From Fidelibacterota bacterium UBA7301 (GTDB lineage Bacteria > Fidelibacterota > Marinisomatia > Marinisomatales > TCS55): a DNA stretch of 57,623 nt. Below are positions 8,237-16,594 of this stretch, piece by piece. A program made the position numbers and the translations under genes. The notes below the pieces were generated by a model. That model searched no databases. It was not told the origin of the DNA and was given only the letters and a program-made list of their open reading frames with translations. The stretch's first letter is position 1. Each line of letters starts with the position of its first letter. Location: NCBI GenBank assembly GCA_002471845.1, contig DKQT01000009.1:1-57623 (forward strand), written 5' to 3'.

Positions 8237-9356
8237 ATGGAATTGATCGATTTAAAAGACCGATACGCCGCCGCAGAAAAAAAATATTCTGAATTGCGGA
8301 GGTATCTTTGACTTACCCGCCAAGCATGCTGATTTACAAAAAATGCGCCAGGCCTCCGCTGCGCCTAACTTTTGGAATGACAATGCGGCGGCCTCATCTC
8401 TCCTGAAAAAAATATCCATCCTGGAAAAAGAGATTACCCTCTGGCAGGGCCTGGATAGGGCCCGAGACGATGTGGAGGTCCTCCTTGAATTCGCTGAAGC
8501 TGGCGAATCCGCCCTGGAAGAAGTGGATGGAGAATTGAATACATTCGTTGCCACCATCGAGGATCTTGAATTGAAGATGATCCTCGGAGATCCCCAGGAT
8601 ACGCAGGATGCCATTATAACGATCCACCCCGGGGCCGGCGGCACAGAAAGCCAGGACTGGGCGGAAATGCTTTACCGCATGTATTCCCGCTGGATCGAAA
8701 GTAAAGGATTCAAAAAAGAGATCATGGATTACCAGACCGGGGATGAGGCGGGAATAAAGGACATCACTATAGAGGTGAAGGGCGACTACGCCTATGGATT
8801 ACTCAAAGCTGAAGCAGGTGTCCACCGCTTGGTGCGGATTTCGCCTTTTGATTCCAACAGCCGGCGGCATACATCTTTTGTATCTGTATTTGTCTATCCT
8901 TCTTCAGAGGAAGAAATTGAAATTGAGATTGATCAGGGTGACCTCCGGATTGATACCTATCGCGCCAGCGGCGCCGGGGGACAGCACGTGAATAAGACTG
9001 ACTCAGCCATCCGGATCACCCATATTCCCACGGGGATCGTGGTGCAGTGCCAGAACGAGCGCAGCCAGCATAAGAATAAAGCATCTGCCATGAAAGTGCT
9101 GAAAGCGAGGCTTTACCAGGCTGAAGTGGAAAAAGAAAAAGAGGCCATGAAGGACTTGGAAGATTCTAAAATGGATATTGCCTGGGGGAGCCAGATCCGG
9201 TCTTATGTATTCCATCCATACAACATGGTGAAAGACCATCGCACCAAAGAAGAAACAGGAAATATTTCCGCAGTGATGGATGGGGATTTGGATAAATTTA
9301 TTCGTGCCTTTTTGATGAATCAACTGGGCCAAACTGTAGAAGCAGAGGAAGCATAA
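8237..9356 (+). CDS. prfB: Peptide chain release factor 2 (programmed +1 frameshift)
   Basis: Recognises UGA and UAA stops and releases the peptide. Translation starts at ATG 8237 and runs 24 codons (MELIDLKDRYAAAEKKYSEL...) to CTT, followed by in-frame TGA at 8309-8311. A +1 shift at CTT T then continues in the frame beginning GAC at 8310 (DLPAKHADLQKMR...), giving about 372 aa. Downstream are the UGA-specific SPF tripeptide (VRISPFDSNSRRH) and the GGQ peptidyl-hydrolysis motif (GAGGQHVNK, codons 8976-8984). Taking the ATG at 8343 as start would lose the conserved DLPAK segment, so the joined reading is preferred. Followed 3 nt later by lysS. Confidence 0.96.
8297..8312 (+). promoter_or_regulatory. 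RF2 autoregulatory +1 frameshift site
   Basis: Sequence CGGAGGTATCTTTGAC: a Shine-Dalgarno-like GGAGG, the slippery CUU, then UGA followed by C. This matches the classic prfB site (AGGGGGTATCTTTGAC). Low RF2 lets the ribosome slip +1 and complete RF2; high RF2 terminates at UGA. Confidence 0.95.
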
Positions 9357-9359
9357 CGT

Positions 9360-10853
9360 ATGTCTGATGACCATAGGAGTCTGAATCAAATAATTGATTT
9401 TCGAAAAGAAAAATTAGCCAAACTGCGGGATGGAGGTGTTGAGCCCTATCCCCAGAAATATGAACCGACCCATTTCAGCGCCGATATTCTTGGTGATTTT
9501 GAAAATCTTGAAAAACAGGATGTGAATATCGCCGGACGGATCATGTCCATGCGGAAAATGGGGAAGGCCTCCTTTTTTCATATCCAGGATCAGCAAGGGC
9601 GGATCCAGGTCTTTATCCGACGGGATGATGTGGGAGAAGATAATTATGCCAATTTCAAATTACTGGACATAGGCGACTTTGTCGGTGTGAAAGGCTATGT
9701 GTTCAAAACGAAAATGGGTGAAATTTCCATTCACGCCGGCGAATTGACCGTGCTTTGTAAATCTATCCGTCCATTGCCGGTGGTGAAAGAAAAAGAAGGG
9801 GAAACCTTCGATGCCTTCGCCGATAAGGAACAGCGGTACCGGAACCGCCATTTAGATCTTATTGTGAATCCAGAGGTGAAGGATGCCTTTGTAAAACGGG
9901 CCAAAATTATCAAAGGCCTTCGGGGTCATCTGGATAATTTGGGCTTTCTCGAAGTGGAAACGCCTGTCCTTCAACCTCTCTATGGCGGCGCCAACGCCCG
10001 GCCTTTTACTACCCACCATAATGCATTGGATCAGCAGCTTTATTTGCGGATCGCTGACGAGCTTTATCTAAAGCGCCTGATTATAGGTGGCATTGATCGG
10101 GTTTATGAAATTTCCAAAGATTTTAGGAATGAGGGCATGGATCGGAACCACAATCCCGAATTCACCATGCTGGAATTCTATTGGGCCTACGCCGATTTTG
10201 AAGACAATATGAATTTGGTGGAAGATATGATTCGCTCCGTAGCTAAAAGCATTGACGCCCTGCAGTTAAAATGGGGGGATATGGAGATTGATCTCTCAAA
10301 ACCATTTGGGAGACGGCCTATTTTGGACCTCCTGAAAGACGCCACGGGAGAAGACCTCACGGAAGCATCCGATGAAAAAATGAAAGCGGTCTGTAAAACA
10401 CATCATATTGAAGTGGAAAAAAATGCTAATTACGGTCAAATGCTTGATGAACTCATGGGTGAACTCGTAGAGCCCACGTTGATTCAGCCTACTTTCATTA
10501 CAGATTATCCGAAAGTCATTTCGCCCTTAGCTAAAAAACATCGCAATGGAAATCCCCATTTGGTAGAAAGGTTTGAGTTGATAATTGGCGGTGCTGAATT
10601 TGCCAATGCATTTACGGAACTGAATGATCCTATTGATCAGCGGGAACGGTTTGCATCCCAGGCCCGTCTGGCTGAAGGGGGAGATGAAGAAGCCCAGCCG
10701 GTGGATGAGAATTTCCTCCAGGCAGTGGAATGCGGTATGCCGCCCACAGGCGGCGTAGGCATTGGTGTGGATAGGCTGGTCATGCTGCTGACTGAAAATG
10801 TCAATATCAAAGATGTGATCCTGTTTCCCGCCATGCGCACGGAAGAATTATAG
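9360..10853 (+). CDS. lysS: Lysyl-tRNA synthetase, class II
   Basis: Charges tRNA-Lys. The N-terminal OB-fold anticodon-binding domain covers roughly residues 55-150 (VNIAGRIMSMRKMGKASFFHIQDQQGRIQVF). The class II catalytic core follows with motif 1 (FLEVETPVLQPLYGGANARPF), motif 2 (DRVYEISKDFRNEGMDRNHNPEFTMLEFYWAYAD) and motif 3 (GMPPTGGVGIGVDRLVMLLT). Length 497 aa is standard. The start lies 3 nt after the prfB stop, so the two are probably co-transcribed. Confidence 0.97.
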   Translation: MSDDHRSLNQIIDFRKEKLAKLRDGGVEPYPQKYEPTHFSADILGDFENLEKQDVNIAGRIMSMRKMGKASFFHIQDQQGRIQVFIRRDDVGEDNYANFKLLDIGDFVGVKGYVFKTKMGEISIHAGELTVLCKSIRPLPVVKEKEGETFDAFADKEQRYRNRHLDLIVNPEVKDAFVKRAKIIKGLRGHLDNLGFLEVETPVLQPLYGGANARPFTTHHNALDQQLYLRIADELYLKRLIIGGIDRVYEISKDFRNEGMDRNHNPEFTMLEFYWAYADFEDNMNLVEDMIRSVAKSIDALQLKWGDMEIDLSKPFGRRPILDLLKDATGEDLTEASDEKMKAVCKTHHIEVEKNANYGQMLDELMGELVEPTLIQPTFITDYPKVISPLAKKHRNGNPHLVERFELIIGGAEFANAFTELNDPIDQRERFASQARLAEGGDEEAQPVDENFLQAVECGMPPTGGVGIGVDRLVMLLTENVNIKDVILFPAMRTEEL

Positions 10854-10863
10854 TCCAACCCCA

Positions 10864-12060
10864 ATGAATTTCCCTTTTTACCTTTCGATGCGGTATCTCC
10901 GTTCAACACAAAAAGGAAGTTTCACCCGGTTGGCGGGTGTCCTTTCTGTTGCCGGACTTGCTGTAGGTATTGCCGCCCTCCTTATTACCCTGTTCATCCT
11001 GAATGGATTTGAACGGGTCATCTCCCAAAAGATCACTGACTTTGACGGCCATATCCGCATCCGCCATTTTTTAAATCACCCTATCAATCCTGAAATCGCC
11101 GGGATGGATAGTGTCTTGGCCGAATACAGAGGTGCGGTAACCCAGTCCGGGTTTGTTCAAGGGCCGGCCTTGTTGCGAAAAGGAAAGTCCGCAGAAGGGG
11201 TCATCGTGGAAGGCATAGATCCGGCAGGGGCGGGCTTTATCCAAAATATGCTGGTAAAAGGCAAGGGTGAATTAAATGGGAATAAAACTGTAATTGGTGA
11301 ACGGTTAGCGGATCAATTGGGTCTTTCCGTCGGAGAAAAGATTGTTTTATTTGATATTGCTACTTTACGGGGCTCAAAGAAACGGCTGAAACAATTCATC
11401 GTCAGCGGCTTTTTTCATTCCGGAATGACGGAATATGATAATTCGCTCGTTTTTACCTCCCTGGAGACGGCCAATGAATTGTTTGCCATGGATGGGAAAG
11501 TTTCCGGCCATATCCTCAGGCTCAATAATTTGAGATACGTCAAACCCTTGTCTGAATCCCTGGAAAGTGCTTTGGCTTATCCCTATATGGTTATGACCTG
11601 GAAAGAGAAGAACAGGGCTCTCTTCAAGTGGATGGATGTCCAGCACTGGCCCATCTTATTTATTTTCGGCCTCATCGCTCTGGTAGGTGTGGTAAATATC
11701 ATTTCGGCCCTGGCCATGATCATTATTGATAAGACCCGCCAGATCGGACTGTTGAAATCTTTGGGGATCACCAACAGCGCCCTCAAACAGGTGTTTTTAA
11801 TCAAAGGTTTGATCATCGGGGCGACGGGGGCCGCCAGTGGCGCTTTATTAGCCATATTATTGGCCTTATTCCAAAACAATTTAAAATGGATAACGGTGCC
11901 GGAAGATGTTTATTTCATGGATTTCGTCCCCGTAGATATGAATGGATCAGACATTTTACTGATTACCTTATTGGCATCGATGGCCTCGGTTTTGGCTGCC
12001 CTGTGGCCTACGGTGCGGGCAGGAAAAATTCAACCGGCGGAGGCGTTGAAATACGAATGA
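10864..12060 (+). CDS. lolC: LolC/LolE-family lipoprotein-releasing permease, first copy
   Basis: Inner-membrane subunit of the ABC machine that releases outer-membrane lipoproteins to the periplasmic chaperone. N-terminal helix (LAGVLSVAGLAVGIAALLITLFILNGFE, about residues 24-50), a periplasmic MacB-like core domain, and three C-terminal helices with the FtsX motif region (KTRQIGLLKSLGITNSALKQVFLIKG) end in AALWPTVRAGKIQPAEALKYE, typical of the family. 398 aa. The stop overlaps the next permease (ATGA). Which of the two is functionally LolC or LolE cannot be decided; the names are by order. Confidence 0.88.
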   Translation: MNFPFYLSMRYLRSTQKGSFTRLAGVLSVAGLAVGIAALLITLFILNGFERVISQKITDFDGHIRIRHFLNHPINPEIAGMDSVLAEYRGAVTQSGFVQGPALLRKGKSAEGVIVEGIDPAGAGFIQNMLVKGKGELNGNKTVIGERLADQLGLSVGEKIVLFDIATLRGSKKRLKQFIVSGFFHSGMTEYDNSLVFTSLETANELFAMDGKVSGHILRLNNLRYVKPLSESLESALAYPYMVMTWKEKNRALFKWMDVQHWPILFIFGLIALVGVVNIISALAMIIIDKTRQIGLLKSLGITNSALKQVFLIKGLIIGATGAASGALLAILLALFQNNLKWITVPEDVYFMDFVPVDMNGSDILLITLLASMASVLAALWPTVRAGKIQPAEALKYE

Positions 12061-13244
12061 ATTTTTCTTTCTCAATTGCCCGCCGTTTTATGCTGGGGGG
12101 GAAAGGGGCCGGCCCCAGCCGGTTGACTGGTTGGATTGCAATAATTGGTTTAGCTGTAGGCTGTATGGCCATGATTCTTTCTGTATCAATTCTAAATGGA
12201 TTTGAATCCCGGGTAGTGAACCGTATCATCGGGTTTGAGGGGGATATTCGCATCGGGGGTCTCACCGATTGGAACAGGGATGTGGCAGTCCTTCAATCCA
12301 TAGCAGGGGTTGAAGCGGTAATGCCCTTCCAGGAACGAAAAGGGTTAATCATTGGCCGGGATGACTCCCAGCGGATGGTGCTGCTCAAGGCCGTAAATCC
12401 AGAAAAAATCACATCCTTTTATGACTTAAATATGATTGCAGGAAGAGATGCTGATTTACCCCGCGTATTTTTAGGAGAAATGACAGCGCGACGACTCAAC
12501 CTTTCTGTAGGGGATGTGTTACGGATTATGAGTCCGATTGACCAAGGATCTTCCTGGGGTATGCCACGGCAGATCCAATGCGTGGTGGGGGGTGTATTCA
12601 GTATCCAGGTTTTGGACCTGGATGACAAGATAGCCTTTATACCCGCTGAAGTCGGGCGAAAACTATTCATTCGTAAAGAGGGCCCTGACGGTGTGGATTT
12701 TCGATTAAAAGCAGGTGCCGATGTCGGTTCGGTGGCCGCTGCCATTCGGCAACAATTTCCGGATGCGAAAGTGGAAACATGGGGAGACCTCCACAGTGAA
12801 TTATTCGGTGCCATGAAATTTGAACGAATAGGCGCATTGGCGGTTCTTAGCCTTATTATCGTGGTGGCTTGTTTTAATTTGGTGACCACCCTGGTCCTGG
12901 TGACGGCACAAAAAGTGCGTGAATTCGGCATTCTTCAGGTTATGGGCACGACGCAGGAAACAGTGAGATCCATTGTCCTGAACCAGGGGAGTATGATCGG
13001 CGGTGTGGGCATCCTGACAGGGATGGGTATCGGTTTACTATTTATCCTCCTGCAAAATAGTTTCGGCATCATCACCCTTCCAGAAGATATTTATTTCACC
13101 CCGACACTCCCCATGGTTATTCTTCTGAAAGATGTCATAACCATCTTGTCTATTTCCGTAGGTATGGTCATTTTGTCGGCCTTCATTGCTGCACGGCGAG
13201 CCCTAATGATTTCACCCATAGAAGCGGTTTATTTAGAAAAATGA
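12057..13244 (+). CDS. lolE: LolC/LolE-family lipoprotein-releasing permease, second copy
   Basis: Paralogous partner of the preceding permease, 395 aa, with the same layout: N-terminal helix (LTGWIAIIGLAVGCMAMILSVSILNGFE), periplasmic domain, three C-terminal helices and an FtsX-like segment (VREFGILQVMGTTQETVRSIVLNQG) ending ALMISPIEAVYLEK. The frame is open further upstream to 11886, but that part overlaps lolC in another frame; ATG 12057, overlapping the lolC stop as ATGA, gives a protein that starts like its paralogue. Its stop overlaps lolD (ATGA). A heterodimer with LolC plus LolD is the likely complex. Confidence 0.9.
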   Translation: MNFSFSIARRFMLGGKGAGPSRLTGWIAIIGLAVGCMAMILSVSILNGFESRVVNRIIGFEGDIRIGGLTDWNRDVAVLQSIAGVEAVMPFQERKGLIIGRDDSQRMVLLKAVNPEKITSFYDLNMIAGRDADLPRVFLGEMTARRLNLSVGDVLRIMSPIDQGSSWGMPRQIQCVVGGVFSIQVLDLDDKIAFIPAEVGRKLFIRKEGPDGVDFRLKAGADVGSVAAAIRQQFPDAKVETWGDLHSELFGAMKFERIGALAVLSLIIVVACFNLVTTLVLVTAQKVREFGILQVMGTTQETVRSIVLNQGSMIGGVGILTGMGIGLLFILLQNSFGIITLPEDIYFTPTLPMVILLKDVITILSISVGMVILSAFIAARRALMISPIEAVYLEK

Positions 13245-13915
13245 TCCTGAAAGCAGAAAACCTATCCAAATCCTTTCGCAACGGAGAGAGAACACTGTCC
13301 GTATTCAATGATGTTTCCATGGAAATTAACGCCGGTGATCTCATTACCATTATGGGACCAAGCGGCGCCGGGAAATCCACCCTCCTTAATATTTTAGGAA
13401 CCCTCGATAAACCGGACAGCGGCTCGCTTAATCTTGCTGGACAGGATGTGGCTGGCGCGTCTCAAAATGAGATTGCTGAATTGCGGAATACCATCTTGGG
13501 TTTTATATTCCAGTTTCATCATTTACTGCCGGAATTCACGGCCTTGGAAAATGTATTGATTCCTAACCAGATCGCCGGGGGAGAGGGTAATACATCCAAA
13601 GGAAAAGAATTACTGGATTATATCGGTCTTGCAGAGCGGATGGATCATTTTCCGTCCCAGCTTTCCGGAGGGGAACGGTTACGGGTGGCTGTGGTACGGG
13701 CGTTAATGAATGATCCGAATCTGGTCTTAGCTGATGAACCGACTGGGAATTTGGACTTGGGAAATGCGAACCGCCTGGTGGATCTGTTCCAGAAGATCAA
13801 TTCCGATTTTAATCAAGCTTTCGTGATTACCACCCACAACCCGGATGTGGCCACTATTGGAAATAAAAAGTACTATCTTGAGAATGGAACACTTTCTCTG
13901 TCAGATAGTATTTGA
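13241..13915 (+). CDS. lolD: Lipoprotein-releasing ABC transporter ATPase LolD
   Basis: ATPase subunit driving lipoprotein extraction by the LolC/LolE pair encoded just upstream. Walker A GPSGAGKST (about residues 38-46), Q-loop FQFHHLLPEFTALENV, ABC signature LSGGERLRVAVVRAL, Walker B LVLADEPTGNLD and the switch His in ITTHNPD are present. The signature has LR where most MacB/LolD ATPases have QQ or RQ; this is a mild deviation in an otherwise normal 224-aa protein. Overlaps lolE by 4 nt. Confidence 0.92.
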   Translation: MILKAENLSKSFRNGERTLSVFNDVSMEINAGDLITIMGPSGAGKSTLLNILGTLDKPDSGSLNLAGQDVAGASQNEIAELRNTILGFIFQFHHLLPEFTALENVLIPNQIAGGEGNTSKGKELLDYIGLAERMDHFPSQLSGGERLRVAVVRALMNDPNLVLADEPTGNLDLGNANRLVDLFQKINSDFNQAFVITTHNPDVATIGNKKYYLENGTLSLSDSI

Positions 13916-13948
13916 ACTTGTAAATACCCTGTTTAACTTCACGGTTGT

Positions 13949-16456
13949 ATGAAAGAAAATTTTTCCAAGCGCGTACAGAACATTATGAAGTTTGCCAAGG
14001 AGGAAGCCATCCGCCTGGGGCATAGTTATGTAGGATCCGAACATCTTCTCCTGGGACTCCTGAGGGAAGACTCAGGGCTCGGTTCCAAGATTTTTGATAT
14101 TTACGACTGCGATATCGAGGACATCCGTGCGATGGTGGAGGATATGATCAAGACTTCCGGCGGCACTATGACCTTAGGCCATCTGCCTCTTACTCGCCGG
14201 GCTGAACGGATTCTGCGGAATGCCTTCAACGAAGCGGCCGCCATGGGTGCTACCGTCGCCGACGACGAACATTTGCTCCTGGCCATGCTCAAGGAAACAG
14301 AGGGTATTGCCTACGAAGTATTGAACGCCCATAACTTGGATTATGAAAGTGTAGTGGATTTAATCCAGGATGATTCAAAGGAGGAGGAACCCCCAGCCCC
14401 AACCAAGCGAAAAGAAAAAGCAGTCAAATCCAAAACACCGGCGTTGGACCATTTTTCCCGGGATATTACCCTAGCCGCAAGACAAGGGAAATTAGATCCG
14501 GTTATCGGGCGGAAAGATGAGATTGAACGGGTGGCCCAGATTTTATCCCGCCGGAAGAAAAACAATCCAGTTTTGATTGGCGAGCCGGGAGTAGGAAAGA
14601 CCGCCATTATTGAAGGGTTGGCTCAAAAAATCATCCACAAGGATGTACCGCGCTTGCTCCATAATAAACGTATATTATCCCTTGATTTGGCCGGACTCGT
14701 GGCCGGAACGAAATATCGCGGTCAATTCGAAGAACGGATGAAAATGGTTATGGTTGAACTGGAAAAAACGGACAACCTTATTTTATTTATCGATGAGCTG
14801 CATACTTTAGTAGGTGCTGGAGGTGCCTCGGGATCTTTAGATGCATCTAATATGTTTAAACCGGCTTTGGCCCGGGGAGACATCCACTGTATCGGTGCCA
14901 CTACCTTGGATGAATTTCGAAAATATGTCGAAAAAGACGGCGCCTTGGAACGCCGTTTCCAAAAGGTGAATGTAACGCCGCCCAATACGGACGAATCTAT
15001 CGCGATTTTAAAAGGGCTTCAACCCAGTTACGAAAAGCACCACAACGTGATTTATGATGAGGATGCTATTGAAGCCTGCGTCCACCTGTCTCACCGATAT
15101 ATAACCGATAAATTTTTTCCCGATAAAGCTATTGATATCATGGATGAAGCGGGTTCCCGGGCTCATATGTTGAATATGAAAGTGCCCCAAGAAGTCATCG
15201 ATCTCGAACTGGAAATTGAAAAGGTCCGCTCAGAGAAAGATTCTGTGGTAGTGGCCCAGCGATTTGAAGATGCAGCCAACCTGAGGGACACTGAACAAAA
15301 GCTGATTCGGAAACTGAAGAATTTACAGAAAGACTGGCAGCTGGATGAGGCCTCCAATCCCATCCGCGTAACGGAGGACAGTATTGCTGATGTGGTATCC
15401 ATGGTTACCCGGATTCCCGTACGAAAAGTGGCCCAAACTGAGGGACAAAAATTGCTTAAGATGAAAGAAAAAATGTCGGAAGATATTATCGGTCAGAATC
15501 GCGCTATTGATGGATTGAGCCGTGCCATTCAGCGTTCCAGAGCTGGATTGAAAAGTCCTAACCGTCCCATCGGTGTATTTTTATTTTTAGGTCCAACGGG
15601 AGTAGGTAAAACAGAGACTGCTAAAGTATTAGCCAATTATTTATTCAGCCATAGAGAAGCACTCATTAAACTGGATATGAGTGAATATGGGGAACGATTC
15701 TCTGTATCCCGACTCATTGGGGCGCCCCCCGGATATGTGGGGTATGAAGAAGGGGGAGAACTCACGGAGAAAGTCCGTCGAAATCCATATTCAGTTATTT
15801 TATTTGATGAAATTGAAAAAGCTCATCCTGATGTATTTAATGTGCTTCTGCAACTTTTCGATGAAGGAGTACTTACCGACGGACTTGGAAGGAAAGTAGA
15901 CTTTCGAAATACGATTATTATCCTGACTTCAAATATCGGTACTAAAGAGATCCAGGGGAGCGGTTCTTTCGGTTTCAGCGAGGGTACGGAAAAAGCCAAT
16001 TACGAAGCTATGCGGGATAGTATCCTGGATAAGGTAAAAGGCACTTTTAACCCGGAGTTTTTAAACCGTCTCGATGAAACCATTGTGTATCATTCATTGA
16101 CTAAAGAACATGTCCTTGAAATTATAGACCTACAATTAATGGATCTCCATGAAAACCTGGATAAAATCGGTTTAACCCTGAAAGTGACAAAAAGGGCCAA
16201 ATCATTACTGGTTGAAAAAGGGTTTAATCCTGAATATGGTGTTCGATTCCTCCGGCGGGAAATTCAAAATTCATTGGAAGATCGCCTTTCGGAACTTTTG
16301 CTTGGGAAAGCCTTCAGCGATGCCAAAGGCATTAAAGTGGATGCGAAATTAAAAGAATTCGAATTTTTATCGGTTAGGGCTAAATCAAAGAAAAAAACAA
16401 CTGCAAAAAAAGAATCCAAGCCGGGTAAAAAACCGGCAAAATCTCTCGATTCTTAG
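13949..16456 (+). CDS. clpC: ClpC-type AAA+ protease ATPase
   Basis: Hsp100 unfoldase that feeds substrates to ClpP. Two N-terminal Clp repeats (FSKRVQNIMKFAKEEAIRLG and RRAERILRNAFNEAAAMGA) are followed by the first AAA module (GEPGVGKTAIIEGLA), a UVR-type middle segment (RFEDAANLRDTEQKLIRKL) characteristic of ClpC, and the second AAA module (GPTGVGKTETAK, VILFDEIEKAHPDVFNVLLQ). 835 aa. The C-terminus is a Lys/Ala-rich tail (KSKKKTTAKKESKPGKKPAKS). No mcsA/mcsB adaptors or clpP are visible nearby. Start ATG 13949 has no strong Shine-Dalgarno but gives a full N-domain. Confidence 0.95.
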   Translation: MKENFSKRVQNIMKFAKEEAIRLGHSYVGSEHLLLGLLREDSGLGSKIFDIYDCDIEDIRAMVEDMIKTSGGTMTLGHLPLTRRAERILRNAFNEAAAMGATVADDEHLLLAMLKETEGIAYEVLNAHNLDYESVVDLIQDDSKEEEPPAPTKRKEKAVKSKTPALDHFSRDITLAARQGKLDPVIGRKDEIERVAQILSRRKKNNPVLIGEPGVGKTAIIEGLAQKIIHKDVPRLLHNKRILSLDLAGLVAGTKYRGQFEERMKMVMVELEKTDNLILFIDELHTLVGAGGASGSLDASNMFKPALARGDIHCIGATTLDEFRKYVEKDGALERRFQKVNVTPPNTDESIAILKGLQPSYEKHHNVIYDEDAIEACVHLSHRYITDKFFPDKAIDIMDEAGSRAHMLNMKVPQEVIDLELEIEKVRSEKDSVVVAQRFEDAANLRDTEQKLIRKLKNLQKDWQLDEASNPIRVTEDSIADVVSMVTRIPVRKVAQTEGQKLLKMKEKMSEDIIGQNRAIDGLSRAIQRSRAGLKSPNRPIGVFLFLGPTGVGKTETAKVLANYLFSHREALIKLDMSEYGERFSVSRLIGAPPGYVGYEEGGELTEKVRRNPYSVILFDEIEKAHPDVFNVLLQLFDEGVLTDGLGRKVDFRNTIIILTSNIGTKEIQGSGSFGFSEGTEKANYEAMRDSILDKVKGTFNPEFLNRLDETIVYHSLTKEHVLEIIDLQLMDLHENLDKIGLTLKVTKRAKSLLVEKGFNPEYGVRFLRREIQNSLEDRLSELLLGKAFSDAKGIKVDAKLKEFEFLSVRAKSKKKTTAKKESKPGKKPAKSLDS

Positions 16457-16473
16457 CCTAATTTTTGCCTATA

Positions 16474-16521
16474 TCTGTCATATATAGCGATAAAATCGCA
16501 TAAGTCTGCCATATCGGTCGA
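16474..16521. repeat. Direct repeat pair upstream of dnaK
   Basis: TCTGTCATATATAGCGA (16474-16490) and TCTGCCATATCGGTCGA (16505-16521) agree at 12 of 17 positions and start 31 nt apart, about three helical turns. A small inverted repeat GCGAT-AAA-ATCGC (16487-16499) overlaps the first copy. The positions suggest an operator for dnaK, but no CIRCE element is present and the regulator is unknown. Confidence 0.35.
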
Positions 16522-16531
16522 CTAATTCTCT

Positions 16532-16546
16532 TGGCATAATAATTGT
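16532..16546 (+). promoter_or_regulatory. Candidate dnaK promoter (sigma-54-like)
   Basis: TGGCATAATAATTGT matches the -24/-12 pattern TGGCAC-N5-TTGC except at the final C (here T) and the first C of the second half-site. It lies about 50 nt before the dnaK start. The same bases could be part of a different promoter (TTGGCA as a -35); the assignment is tentative. Confidence 0.25.
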
Positions 16547-16594
16547 CCTTTATGGGTCAGAATTTATTTTTCACCCACGTTAAGGAGAAATCAA

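Noticed and set aside
11886..12056. Long N-terminal extension of the second Lol permease
   Set aside because: It overlaps lolC in another frame and has no membrane-permease similarity; ATG 12057 matches the paralogue start.
16457..16594. CIRCE/HrcA operator upstream of dnaK
   Set aside because: No TTAGCACTC-N9-GAGTGCTAA or close variant in the gap.
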